Source: Chara braunii (taxonomy: Eukaryota > Streptophyta > Charophyceae > Charales > Characeae). Taken from it: 23,938 bases of DNA. The DNA lies in assembly GCA_003427395.1 (NCBI GenBank), contig BFEA01000941.1:17817-41754 (forward strand). Reading direction: 5' to 3'. The position numbers were made by a program, and so were the translations under genes. Shown here piece after piece: positions 8,542 through 18,681 of this stretch. The notes under the pieces are model-generated. The model had not been told where the DNA came from. It saw only the letters and a list, made by a program, of their open reading frames with translations, and did no database searches. The stretch's first letter is position 1. Each line of letters opens with the position of its first letter.

Positions 8542-9140
8542 TCGTTGACGACAACAACAGCCTCTCCTCCCCCCTTCCCGCGCCAAAGATTCTCTCGCAC
8601 ACATCGGGAACTGCACACGTCGAGCTGCATCCCCACAACTTGGGCAAATGGAGGGTGCTTCCACAGGTTGACATCCAATCCAGTAGTGCGAATAAGAGCG
8701 GCCATATCACTGGCTGGCCCGTTTTGTTTCTGTCAGTTGTTTAATGCAAATACAAACTATTGTGTTCGAAGCTCAAACAGGTCTTGAGGGAGAGAGGGAG
8801 AGGGGGGAGAGGGAGCGGGGGGAGAGGGAGGGAGGGGGGGGGGGGGGGGTTGGAAAAAGAAAAAAAGTTCAAACAGGGACGCTGGACCCGATTTCCAGCA
8901 AATGAAGCTCCCCACTAATAGACTGGGCCTATCAAGCAGTGGAGACCCCCTCCCCCGGAGGATGCGCGATCGTATCACCTCTCCTGGGGATGGGACCATC
9001 CCCGAATGATGTTTTGATTGAAGGGCAAAAAAAGGGGGCAAGTGCGTTGGAGTCACACTCAACGTCCACAAAAGGGGCAAAGTAAAATTATTATATACTT
9101 CCCGAAATGTGAAGCCAAAAAGGCGACCGGCGTAATGAGG
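8061..9140. other. low-complexity intergenic region
   Basis: A pyrimidine-rich CTCCTCCTC tract (about 8120-8215), T runs near 8424, an A run near 8518-8541, a G-rich block (about 8785-8850) and ordinary sequence to 9140. Open frames on both strands are driven by the simple repeats. I find no domain and no reliable gene. Confidence 0.6.
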
Positions 9141-9152
9141 GAATACTCACAC

Positions 9153-9265
9153 TACCGTCTTCACCCGAATAGAACACCCGGTCATTATTGCTGTATTTAG
9201 ACGGAAAGATACCCCAAATACAGCTATAATTAGTGACCGTACGTTGTATTCGGGTGAAGAAGGTA
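9153..9265. mobile_element. hairpin MITE-like inverted repeat
   Basis: The left arm 9153-9198 and right arm 9216-9265 are imperfect inverted copies sharing CTTCACCCGAATA, CGGTCA and GCTGTATTT in mirrored order. The spacer is about 17 bases. No clear target-site duplication was found, so the mobile-element label is tentative. Confidence 0.5.
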
Positions 9266-9499
9266 CGACTTTTTCTACTAAGCTGTGGACATGGTCGCGG
9301 TCAGATTCATCCAACTCTTGCCGTAATTGCGGTCAGCTGCATTTAGGAAAGTCGTTGGATGAGTATGCACTGACGGGCGCAGTCTTAGACCCCCGCGAAA
9401 CGTCTTGCACATTTGGAAACCCACACCATGACACCGGCGCCACTTTTGTGTTTTCTTGCCTATTTTTTCAAATTAAACGTGTGTCACAGCCACAGTTCC

Positions 9500-9578
9500 A
9501 CCCCCCCAAGAAAGCAACCACCCCCCCCCCCCCCCCCCCCCCCACACAAAAAAAAACCACCCCCCCCCCCCCACCCAC

Positions 9579-9622
<44 letters not shown>

Positions 9623-9720
9623 AGAAGAAGAAGAAGAAGAAGAAGAAGAAGACCCCCCCCCCCAAAAAAAAAAAAAAACCCCCCCCCCCCCCCCCCCAAA
9701 AGAAAAAAAAAAAGAAAACA
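9500..9720. repeat. homopolymer and purine microsatellite block
   Basis: Consecutive C runs, A runs, a (GAAA)n tract (about 9583-9620), a (GAA)n tract (about 9621-9651) and further C and A runs. Apparent proteins rich in Pro, Lys, Gly or Phe here are artefacts. Base-level accuracy in such a block is doubtful. Confidence 0.9.
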
Positions 9721-10061
9721 AGAACAAAAACAAGTGGAACAGTCCACCGCGCTTCACCTGCTGGAAGAGTCCACTGCGCAAACGAACAATCCACCTGTTG
9801 GATTGTTTTTTCCTGGTCACAAAGCTTCGAAGACTAGGATGGGGCCCAGCGTCTAAGCTCAACCACTGAAACGGATATGCAACCTCGACCGTGACTTTTT
9901 TTTTTTTTTTTTTTTTTTTTAAACATGCAACATCGACCGTGACTGGGTACAATCATTACGGGGAAAAAAAAAAAAAAACCATTACGGAAAGTACACAACA
10001 CACCCACTCAAAAGAGTAGGTTGTTTTCCAGGGCTGGATGTCCAAGAACCGCGTTCTATGC

Positions 10062-10456
10062 CACTTGAAAATACTTGAGTTTCAAGTGTACACTAAATGA
10101 GAAATTGCAATTAATTTACACTTACTCCATTTATGGTTCCATGCCCACTTGAGGAAACCCTTGAACTGACTGCACTTGAAACCAAACTTGGCGGCTTGAC
10201 CAATCCTGGACCAGGATCCCCTGCTGGAAAAAAAAGAAAACAAAAAAAAAGCCCCACTTGGACTGCTGGTGGTATCCCCTGGCACTTGAATTCAAGGTAC
10301 CTTCAAGGTACCTCCTTGAGTTCAAGTGTGATTTTGCTCCAGTGGCACTTGAGTTTCAAGTATGCACACGTGAGAGCAGGAAAGTGAAAAAATTACGGTG
10401 GGGTCATTAGGGAGGGGTGGAACAAAGAATTTTCCGTCAACCCTTGAGTTCAAGTG
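10062..10456. repeat. cluster of CACTTGAA / TTCAAGTG palindromic words
   Basis: CACTTGA or its complement occurs at 10062, 10081, 10146, 10173, 10283, 10321, 10346 and 10449. Several copies form palindromes such as CACTTGAATTCAAG (10283) and CTTGAGTTCAAGTG (10315 and 10443). Two GGTACC palindromes lie between copies (about 10297-10312). The sequence between copies is not repeated, so this is not a simple satellite. Confidence 0.7.
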
Positions 10457-10840
10457 GTGTCGAACGAGGCCCCAAGTCCGGGGGCTAAGTCCCACTAGTG
10501 GGGTTTTGGTCTTCCTTTTGAGTATTTTTCAGCGTGGCCACGGGGAGGCCCGCAGTGCAGGACGAGAGATGTTCAGACAGATCGGATGGCAGTAACCAGT
10601 GCCTACTCAAAAAGTAGACCACAGCTTGTGGGATGTGGCCCCAGACGTGAAGGTCGGGATGCTGTCCGGATAGTTTAAGACTATATTAATTTTTAAAAAT
10701 CTGACTTTTCAGGAAAAAAAAAAAAACAAAAAAAGGATGGAAAAAATCAAAAGCTTTATGTAGCTGTCCAACACAAACAACTTTTCTCTATTTATGTGTG
10801 TCATCCTTGTGCAGGGACCATGCTAACCTTCTGTGTATCC

Positions 10841-10930
10841 AGCGGCCTAGCTCAAGTGGTTAGGCACGCAAGTGGCATTCAGGAGGTACTTTGGTACCAA
10901 CCAACTGCGATAGCCAGCTGGATCCTCTCG
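10841..10930 (+). mobile_element. possible tRNA-derived SINE head
   Basis: TAGCTCAAGTGG at 10848-10859 fits the pol III A box, and GGTACCAACC at 10893-10902 is a decayed B box about 45 bases downstream, the spacing of a tRNA. No tRNA cloverleaf can be completed, so a tRNA gene is rejected. The 3' extent and any target duplication are unclear. Confidence 0.35.
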
Positions 10931-11346
10931 GTCGGTATTAATAGGGTCTTCAGCCAGCACGGGTGTGAGTGCGAGTGTGAGTGGGTTGCGTGTGGTGTGT
11001 GGGAGAGTGTTGGTTGTAGAGTCTGACACTTCTGTTACTCGAACGGGGTGGGGGAAGATGAAAAGCGCGGTGCAGTTACTGACAAATGTTCGGTCCTTCT
11101 GTTAGACGGGGCCCCACCGGCGGCCCCAACCCTGCACCCTAAACCACTGCGGCAAGGGGCAAATATGGAGTTACCTCCCTCCACCGAGAGAGGTAACCTC
11201 CCGTTACCGAAGAGAGGTAGATAGCCATGCTTGCAGGGGTCCCCTGTATAGCCTTACGAGTAGTGGTAGGTAGGTTGCGAAAGATGAAATATGTTTCATG
11301 ACATGACAAAAGCCAGTTAAAAATTGAGAGAAATATATATATCTTG

Positions 11347-12109
11347 AAACAAAACTGCCCGGTAAACCGTAGGCAAAGAAGGAGAAGAGGACAACAAACG
11401 AGGGTCCTGGACTGTGACAAACTGTTTCGTCGGAGTTTCACCAACTCATCAGGAGGCTGAACCCTCAATAGTCTGCAGAATCCCCTAGCTGATTACACTG
11501 TAAGTGATAATCCACCTTAACCCCGATTGTGGTTAAGCAAAAACGACTATCCGACAAGTGATATCCTGAGGTGAGTTTCACCAACTCATCAGGAGGCAGA
11601 ATCCTCAACAATTTGCAAAATCCCCTAACTAATTACATTGTAAGTGATAATTCACCATAACCCCCTGTTGTGGTTAAGCATCAACGACCACCCGATAAGT
11701 GATACCTTGAGGTGAGTTTGATCGACTCATCGGCAGGCTGAAACCTCAACAGTATGCATAATCCCCTAACTAAGTACACTATAAGTGATAATCGACCTTA
11801 ACCCCGGTTGTGGTTAAGCATCAACGACTGCCCGACAAGTAACACCCTGAGGTGGGCACCAACCACTCTAGGTATTATCTATCAAGCAGTCATCGATGCT
11901 TAGTCGCAACCGGGGTAGGGTGGATTATCACTTACAATGTAATCATTTAGGGGATTCTGCATATTATTGAGGGTTTAACAACGATTATTGAGGGTTTAAC
12001 TTAAGCCTTCTAATGATTCGGTGAAACTTCAACGAAACAGTTTATCTCAATCAATTTTTTTGTGTTCTCTTCCCCCTCTCAGCCTATGGTTTATCGAGCA
12101 GTTTTGTTT
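11347..12109. mobile_element. foldback-type element with long inverted arms
   Basis: The left arm (from 11347) and the right arm (to 12109) are inverted copies over about 220 bases. The mirrored landmarks, in order, are CAAAACTGC, GGTAAACCGTAGGC, AAACTGTTTCGT, GTTTCACC, ACCCTCAATA, TGCAGAATCCCCTA, TGTAAGTGATAATCCACC and TTAAGCA (slightly changed on one side). The left part contains three tandem ~140-bp units. The right arm contains a 17-bp direct repeat ending AGGGTTTAAC (about 11963-12000). It has no transposase frame and no clear target duplication. A solo end of the same family lies at 991-1041. Confidence 0.75.
11433..11853 (+). repeat. three tandem ~140-bp units inside the foldback element
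   Basis: Units start at 11433, 11573 and 11714. Each begins GAGTTT, carries AATCCCCTA, TAAGTGATAAT and GTGGTTAAGCA, and ends CCTTGAGGT or CCTGAGGT. An inverted, more diverged unit forms the right arm at about 11885-12030. Confidence 0.85.
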
Positions 12110-12440
12110 GACGATGTATGTGATCATTATGATTATATATATACTATCTATATACAATTATATACAAATATCTCCTAAGTTTTAATATTTTCTGTACTAT
12201 TTCAGTTTTAAAGGATGTGACAGTCCCAAAGGACAACACGAATTTTCAGGGCGATCTCCAAATTCGTAACCAAATCCGAGATGGGGGGGGCGAAAAAAAT
12301 CATATTTTGGGGAGCGGGGAAGGCAACACCCCTTAACTGTAATCAATCTGGATGCCAAGATGAGCACACACCTTTGGCCATATGCACACTTGAAACCCAA
12401 ATTCATAAAATTTGCTACTTTGCAGAGTCCCATTGATACC
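12110..12440. other. AT-rich stretch without a recognisable gene
   Basis: It starts with a TATATA-rich segment and continues with mixed sequence containing a G7 run near 12284. A 78-residue minus-strand open frame has no recognisable domain. Confidence 0.5.
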
Positions 12441-12914
12441 TCAGCAAGTCATATGGAGTACCCATTTCGAAAAGACACCATCCCAACTGAGTATGATTTG
12501 TGACTTGATCATTTCACCAGAAACACAACAGTGGCTAAAAATCTCACTCCACTTTTTATGTTGCCCTTTCTTACCTTCCTTCCAACCAACTAGAGTTATG
12601 CAACGACAGAAACTTGAAATGGTTGTCGGGCCATCCACCATCTTTTCGCTGGGGCTACCATCGGCTGCGTGGAAGCAGCAGAATGACCCCACAACCAACA
12701 TGAGGCATTGGCCGGGCGATACTGGTGATGCATCAACCATCTCGTTCATAAGCCAACTTATTACATCGTCCATGAAACTTGTTCCAACCATCTTCCCGTC
12801 AACTAACTCGTACCGTCTGTGAATATTAATTCTACCATCTTCCTCCAACCACATTGCACGCTCATCATAAATGCATCTTGCCAAATTTATAGCTTGTCCA
12901 TGATTATCTACCTA
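12441..12914 (-). pseudogene. unidentified minus-strand open frame, probably a coding remnant
   Basis: About 158 codons are open on the minus strand ending at 12441, in sequence where chance frames are usually shorter. It contains balanced, protein-like composition such as ARCIYDERAMWLEEDGR and ELVDGKMVGTSFMDD. The frame is blocked upstream by TAG near 12915, and there is no plausible start codon at the 5' end (the frame-initial codon is TTG). I do not recognise the family. Its minus-strand orientation and AT-rich neighbourhood fit the other decayed frames to the right, so a mobile-element origin is possible but unproven. Confidence 0.3.
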
Positions 12915-13009
12915 ATACTTCCCTCCTATTACTAGAGATTCCACCACGAATATTGGCATTCAACATACTTGACGATATCCATTTGAAAAAAAAAAAAAAA
13001 AAAACTTCA

Positions 13010-13210
13010 ACCTCACGTAAGCGAAAACAAACATGTCCCTCAAATCTTGGCAAGTTCTACCTGACACACGCATAGGTAAGCGCTTCCTGGGACAAAGCAA
13101 CTCAATGATTGTGTAACAAGTTTGCAATTGCAGTCCACAAAATTCTAACTTTACATTTGACAATGCGTTTGATTGAGACTACGAAATCTAAACAGTTAAT
13201 CTCTTTATCA
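13010..13210 (-). repeat. diverged repeat, copy related to 15950-16150
   Basis: On the minus strand this segment and 15950-16150 share, in the same order, AATTGCAAACTTG, ACAATC(A/G)TT, a GCGCTTACC/GTGCTTACC word and GTGAGGT before a homopolymer. Conceptual translations are weakly alike (ELLCPRKRLPMRV versus NLLYLEECLPTHV). They appear to be two old copies of one dispersed repeat. Confidence 0.4.
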
Positions 13211-13753
13211 CACAACTTGCACAATAGCGCTGATACATATTACATCAACATACAATACCTTGACAACAGATTCACTATATAAAGTAAATCCATAGTTGCC
13301 TAGTCTCACTGCTCTACATGATCATTATCTTTCAACTATATCCCCTCGATTGTTCAGCTACCCCTATTAGCCAGACCATAACCTTTAGGTGTCAACAAAA
13401 AAAGATCCATTACTTTGATGCATACTTTAGCCAAAAAAAAAATGTACGATCATTTATGGCAATTTGTTTTTGCCATTGTTTTATGTGTTGTACCGAAATA
13501 CGTGTTTCATTTCCCAAGGTATTTTTATATTCACATAAAATTATTTTTTATCCTTCGCTAAAACGTTAAAATTTTCAAAATACCACTTCACCGTCTTCCA
13601 ACTTTGATCCCACAAATTTTCACCCGATACTCATAATATGAATTGACTCCTTGAAAGTTATCAACTTATCGAGTTCATATATCAAGTAATAAGTGTAAAT
13701 TACAAAACAAATAACACAAAATGCATGAAACTCTAGTTTCTTAAATATACCCA
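13211..13753. other. AT-rich stretch, no gene seen
   Basis: Mostly AT-rich sequence with short open frames only. Nothing recognisable was found on either strand. Confidence 0.5.
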
Positions 13754-14055
13754 GTACACATATAACATACGTTCGACTGAAGTGTTAATCTATAAATATC
13801 TGACACACACACACCACCCAATAAGAATTTCTCTATCATTTTTGACTTATATCGAAAACGCCTCATCAAGAGGTACATCCTATACCTGTCTCTTATACAC
13901 ATCTAGATGTGTATAAGAGACAGGTACACATATAACATACGTTCGACTGAAGTGTTAATCTATAAATATCTGACACACACACACCACCCAATAAGAATTT
14001 CTCTATCATTTTTGACTTATATCGAAAACGCCTCATCAAGAGGTACATCCTATAC
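13754..14055. other. assembly artefact: duplicated 132-bp segment around an adapter
   Basis: Positions 13754-13885 and 13924-14055 are identical 132-bp direct repeats. Between them lies a 38-bp sequence that is the Nextera mate-pair circularisation junction. The most economical explanation is a loop in the assembly graph created by a small circularised library fragment, so the natural sequence should contain this segment once, without the adapter. The 65-residue frame starting at 13907 begins MCIRDR, a known signature of translated Nextera adapter. Confidence 0.95.
13886..13923. other. Nextera/Tn5 mosaic-end junction adapter
   Basis: 13886-13904 reads CTGTCTCTTATACACATCT, the 19-bp Tn5 mosaic end, and 13905-13923 is its exact reverse complement AGATGTGTATAAGAGACAG. 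Together they form the mate-pair junction adapter. This is synthetic library sequence, not a natural IS50/Tn5 insertion: no IS element or transposase gene accompanies it. Confidence 0.98.
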
Positions 14056-14550
14056 TTCATCCTTGACTCGCACCTTACCGCTTCCTACCGACTACGTGAC
14101 CTAAACTTTCTTTGAAAATCATTCACATTAATACAGTCAATCAAACATCAGACCAAAAGGCAAAAAATAAAACACTTATCAATTTTTTAAAGTAAAATTA
14201 TATACTCCTTTAGCAAAACTTTTATGAGAGACTAACAACCGTCACAACCAATTCCCCAACAGACTAAGCAAAGTTTTCAAGGTCTACATAGAAACAATTT
14301 GCAAATATCCCGATCACAAACTTTTTCTATACTTTGTCTGAATTGTTGAATTATTAAGTTTCGATCCATTCAACGAGCCCCTCCAATCAATGTTACGCAT
14401 CTGTTTTTTTTGTTAGTGGACATGTATAATAAAATTGTGTCTAATTCAGAACTCAATGTTTTTAATATTTTCATATAAGCTTTCACTTTTTATCCTTCAA
14501 ATATATCATAGGTAACGATACCTCTTCTACACTTACATATGATACCTAAC
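14056..14550. other. AT-rich stretch, no gene seen
   Basis: No open frame of interest. It may be the 3' continuation of the decayed minus-strand pol-like segment that follows, but I could not recognise RNase H or integrase motifs. Confidence 0.4.
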
Positions 14551-14679
14551 AAAATTTGTATCCATCGAGTTGTCGTTTCTTTTTCAGAATCACATTTTGT
14601 GGGTAATGATGTTCAAACTCTCATCCGCTGTTCTGTTCTTTTTACCAGGGATTAACATCGTTGGAATAAAAAAAAAAAA

Positions 14680-14960
14680 AATAAGCGCATCGTCCATTTG
14701 ATGAAGACCCTTCACCGACTTTTTGTTACTACAAAGGGATCCCCAAAACTGTCATTTTGTGTATGCGCATACTATACATGTGAAGATCGGGCTAATACTC
14801 TTTCTCATTGACATGCATTTTTTTTGCTATAATGAAATTCATGAGGGAACCTAAAAAATATGCTACCTTGAATTTCACAAATGTATATATCTGCTTAAAG
14901 AAGTTGAAGTAATAAACTACCACTTCTCTTTCTTCTTCTCAACATAACTTGCTCACTTGC
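14680..14960 (-). pseudogene. decayed Ty3/gypsy-like pol fragment (copy 1)
   Basis: Read on the minus strand, the frame shows FVKFKVAYFLG (about 14850-14882) followed ~50 residues later by VLGIPL and then KGLHQMDDALI. The order and spacing resemble the Ty3/gypsy segment after the reverse-transcriptase palm (KCEF..V.YLGH, then FLG..NYYR.FI..F..IA.PL). There is an in-frame stop between them and no catalytic YxDD was identified. It matches the segment at 19655-19975 in order and orientation. The match was made by eye. Confidence 0.35.
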
Positions 14961-15940
14961 CTTGATAAGGTTTACCTCGCTCACCTTCACTTTTTACCTA
15001 CACCCTAATTCAAAATGCATTGAACCTCCTAAATTACCTCAGTATATAGTAACCAATTAAATTGCACGTTATATGATACTGATAAGATCCACACCTATTT
15101 CTGTCCTCTATAGAAACTCTTATCAATTTTTCGGAGACCATTCCCGAGATGAGAAACAAAGACCATATTACATGTGAATCCCAATGCAGTTAATAGGAAG
15201 CTCAAACTTCTTAACATTTAATTACAAATCTTAATATTGAGTTTGTTAAATATAAGGCAAATGCGCTAAAGAAAATCTTTATCTAGAAGCATAATAATTA
15301 AACTTTTCATCTCTCTTTTTCATACAAGAAGCAATCCGAAGCTATCAAACACCTTTGCATCCAAATATATCACCTTCTACCTTTCAGTTCGCACAAACAT
15401 GTCCTGCTTTCCTTCGTTACATAATATAGGACGCATATACTTGTTTCAAATGGATTATGATCTCCTTCTCTATGAAAATAAATCCAAAAAAATCATCTTT
15501 TAACGATCGGAGAAAATACGTCCAAATTTTTATTGCACCTCTTCTTGACATACACAAATATTCACTTCTTACCAAAAACTGCGCTTTTGTTCGATTTTAT
15601 TTTTTTTTTATTTTTCATTTTTTACTTGAATAGTCTTATAAGTGTCATTCGCCATGTCCGATGAGGGATTTTTTAAGGATGAGTGGTCATCGATAAAACT
15701 ACACACTTATCATATTCGTTTTGTTATTTATTTATTAAAAAAAAACAATAATCGACAATATTATTCACCCTCATCCAAAAAAATAAACCTTACCGGACAT
15801 GGAAAACAAATAACAAAAAAAAGAACATACTGTCGTAAGAAAACAACCGATCAAATTTTTTTATTTTTAAAATCGCTGATTGATTTTCTGCTTGCTACTT
15901 CGTAGTATAGGTTGTAAAAAAGTTACTCTTAATGTTTTAT
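14961..15940. other. AT-rich stretch, no intact gene
   Basis: An 87-residue plus-strand frame (15642-15905) is Lys/Asn-rich and looks like chance in AT-rich DNA. The region may include the body of the decayed pol copy, but I could not place reverse-transcriptase catalytic motifs. Confidence 0.4.
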
Positions 15941-15949
15941 AGGTTTGAA

Positions 15950-16150
15950 GATTTTTTTTTTGACCTCACATTTAAACAAAAATGAATCATAATAGATTTT
16001 ATATGGCACATGTGTGGGTAAGCACTCCTCGAGATACAGTAGGTTAACGATTGTGCAAAAGAAAAACTTTTTTTTTTTGTTCACACAATTTTAACCAAGT
16101 TTGCAATTCTATTGATTGGCATTTACACCATAATCTGCTTATCACCCAAC
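15950..16150 (-). repeat. diverged repeat, copy related to 13010-13210
   Basis: The partner of the repeat at 13010-13210, in the same minus-strand orientation. Its translation contains ECLPTHVPYK, which faintly resembles the pre-RT segment of Ty3/gypsy pol (GLPPHRPYDH). If so, it would lie correctly upstream of the pol fragment at 14680-14960. Confidence 0.35.
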
Positions 16151-17050
16151 ATGAGTAGCTTTGAGATAAACTGCATGATACCGCAGTCCTATAACATATA
16201 AATGACTATAAAACTTTTATATCATTATGTATCACTACCTTATACAAATATATGTTTTATACAAACCAATCAATGTTTTACTGAATTTGTTGGTTGCTAT
16301 GATATTCACCACTAGAGTTCTTTTAGGTCCCAACCAAAAATGTTTGTCGTTTTGAAATATATTTACCTAAAGAAAAAAAAAAACGAATATTTTACGATGT
16401 TATTTCTTTTCCACAAAATCAAATATTTAACGAAAGTCCTTATTTTTTTTTTCAAGTCATTTTTCATTTATATGTAAAATAATTTTTCTATATTTAATAA
16501 ATAAAATTTCATCGTATATTTTTAATGTTTTTCATTTTTTTTTCCTTAAATATTTCACGAAATGCTACCCTCCACTTTATACAAAAAGTTCTATAATATT
16601 TCTTCATCCAACTTAGTTTTTTGACATTCAATTTTTTATTTTTTTCACGTTTTTTTTTATTTTTTTATAAATTTTAATTTTAGTTTAATTTTATCGACAT
16701 TTACGTGATTATACCAAGGTTAAAAATCATACCTTTAATATAAAAATAGTTTGAACAAGATAAGTCATATGAATAATAAGTACAACAGATGTACATATGC
16801 ACATACTTACAGTTACATAAGGTTTCTAATTCGTTGAAAGTTTATTATCGAACCATTATACTTTTATTTCCAAACATATTCCCCTATCAAACATTAAGTT
16901 CTCACTCGGTTCTTTATTTATCTTTAACTTGTGTTGTTGGACTTTCGAGGTAGAGATCTTCAACTCAATATGCATAATGTTACTCCTCAATGTCGAAAAA
17001 TATCCATACAGAAACTAAACACTATGATTAAAAAAAAAAATAATAAATAA
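16151..17050. other. very AT-rich stretch, no gene seen
   Basis: Dominated by A and T runs; no open frame or repeat structure stands out. Confidence 0.5.
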
Positions 17051-17054
17051 AATT

Positions 17055-17541
17055 AAAATGAGTGAGTGTGCCAACACCTTTTCGACACCGCCATCTTTGC
17101 CGATTTTTATTTTTTTTTGGCATTGACGAATGCCCTGAAAATTTCCAGATATGTAGTTTACATAATCAATAACTCATTAAATTTTTTTTAAAAAATAATA
17201 AAATTATTTAGGCCTCCAAATTACGTGAACACAAAAGTTAAAAGTGAAAAAAAAAACACATAATGAGTGGACGAGCACGTTCTGACACCCCCATCTTTGA
17301 CGATTTTTAATGTTTTTCTGGCTTAGCAAAATGACTTCAAACTTTGTAGGCGTGTAGGTTACATCATAGAGAACTCACAAAATAAAATTCAAAAAAAAAA
17401 CTTATTTTTAAGCCCTGAATTTTTTTTTGGCAGGGGCCGAACCTGGAGGTGTTCGGCCCCCGAACGGGACCCGGGACCCCGAACGCCCGAACGTTCGGGG
17501 GCCTGCTCAGGGGCCCCCGAACGTTCGGTCAGGTAACCCTG
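17055..17541 (-). mobile_element. truncated copy of a non-autonomous hAT-like element
   Basis: The copy contains two of the family's ACACCNCCATCTTTG modules (about 17085 and 17275) and a full GC-rich B end (about 17400-17541) finishing GGTAACCCTG. The opposite (A) end is missing. The B end carries a strong hairpin, with GAACGTTCGGGGGCC at about 17490 and its complement about 7 bases further on. Confidence 0.65.
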
Positions 17542-17678
17542 CATAAAACAAATAAAAATAAACAATTATTTTTTTCAATTTTTTATTTTAAACTCACGTT
17601 TTGGTTAAACACTTGAACACGAGTCCACGATAAAAGTTGCTTGTATTTTTTTTTTTACATGACATATATTATTTTCAA

Positions 17679-17777
17679 CAGGGTTGCCGGCGTTCGGGAT
17701 GGGCCGAACGCCTGAACTCGAACGCCCGAACGTTAGGCACCCCCTCTGGATGCGTTCAACCGTTCGGCCGAACACAG

Positions 17778-17808
<31 letters not shown>

Positions 17809-18408
17809 AAAATATCTGGAAAAAAATTATGTTATGCCGAAAACTAAATTGAACAACATTTGCCTCAACGTCATATGCAAATTGTTTACCAAATTTGAAA
17901 TAAAAATCAAATATTAAAAATAAATGATACTTAAAAAAATTAAAAAAAATAAAACAAGAACGAAATTATTAAATGGGCGAGGGTGTTTTTGACACCACCA
18001 TCTTTGGTGATTTTTCTTTTTTTTTGGGTTGTGACAAATGCCATAAACACTTATGTATGTGTATCTTACATAACAGAGAATCTACAAGTAAAATTTGAAA
18101 TAATAATAATTTTTTTCATACCCCCCCCCAAAAAAAAAGGTAAAAAGGGAGAAAAAACAAATTAGTGAGTGGGCAAACAAGTTTTGACACCACCATCTTT
18201 GCGCATTTTTCTTTTTTTTTGACCGAATAAAATCCTTACATCACAAAGAGCTCACAAAAAGAAATTAAAAAAAAATATATATATTTAGATGCTAAAATAT
18301 GTTTTTGCGGGGTCTGAACCCCTTCAGGTTAGAGCCCCGTACGAAATCTGAACGCTTGAATATTCGAGGGTGAGCTTAGGGGCCTTCGTACGTTCGGCTT
18401 AGCAACCC
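17679..18408 (+). mobile_element. complete non-autonomous hAT-like element (copy 2)
   Basis: It starts CAGGGTTGCCGGCGTTCG (A end) and ends TTAGCAACCC (decayed B end). Flanks are ATTTTCAA (17671-17678) and TTTTCAA (18409-18415), a probable degraded 8-bp target duplication. Inside are two ACACCACCATCTTTG modules (about 17992 and 18187), in the opposite orientation to those of copy 3. CAGGG ends with 8-bp duplications are typical of hAT elements. No transposase frame is present. Confidence 0.7.
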
Positions 18409-18420
18409 TTTTCAAATTTT

Positions 18421-18673
18421 TAGGAGGATTTTTTTTTTTTTTTTTCCGCGTTGAAATGGTTTTTGACACTCGTTCGCGTTCGTCTCCAAACGTGAACACG
18501 ATGCTACAGAGCTACCAACTACCTGATAGCGACCACATCGAAAACGAATCATACTAGTATAGTCAATATTCAAGGCAAACATAACTTATTTTCTGTCCTT
18601 ATAACAAAAATTTATCTTGCTGCAGAATTTTTACTATCGACTAATAACTATAACAATTAATTTCAAAAAAACG
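18421..18673. other. spacer between hAT-like copies 2 and 3
   Basis: A T run near 18430-18445 and ordinary AT-rich sequence. No feature was identified. Confidence 0.5.
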
Positions 18674-18681
18674 GATGCATG

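Noticed and set aside
9244-9837. 197-residue plus-strand open frame
   Set aside because: More than half of it is translated homopolymer and GAAA repeat, and its start lies in a MITE arm. The first 70 residues show no recognisable domain.
10062-10456. CRISPR array
   Set aside because: The repeated words are only 7-15 bases with irregular spacing and mixed orientation, and the context is eukaryotic.
10848-10920. tRNA gene
   Set aside because: The A box is good, but the B box is degenerate and no anticodon or acceptor stems can be paired.
13886-13923. Natural Tn5/IS50-like insertion with flanking duplications
   Set aside because: Two mosaic ends lie directly back to back with no element between them, and the flanking repeats are 132 bp rather than 9 bp. 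This is the mate-pair junction adapter.
13907-14104. 65-residue open frame starting MCIRDR
   Set aside because: Its beginning is translated adapter sequence and the rest is the artefactual second copy.
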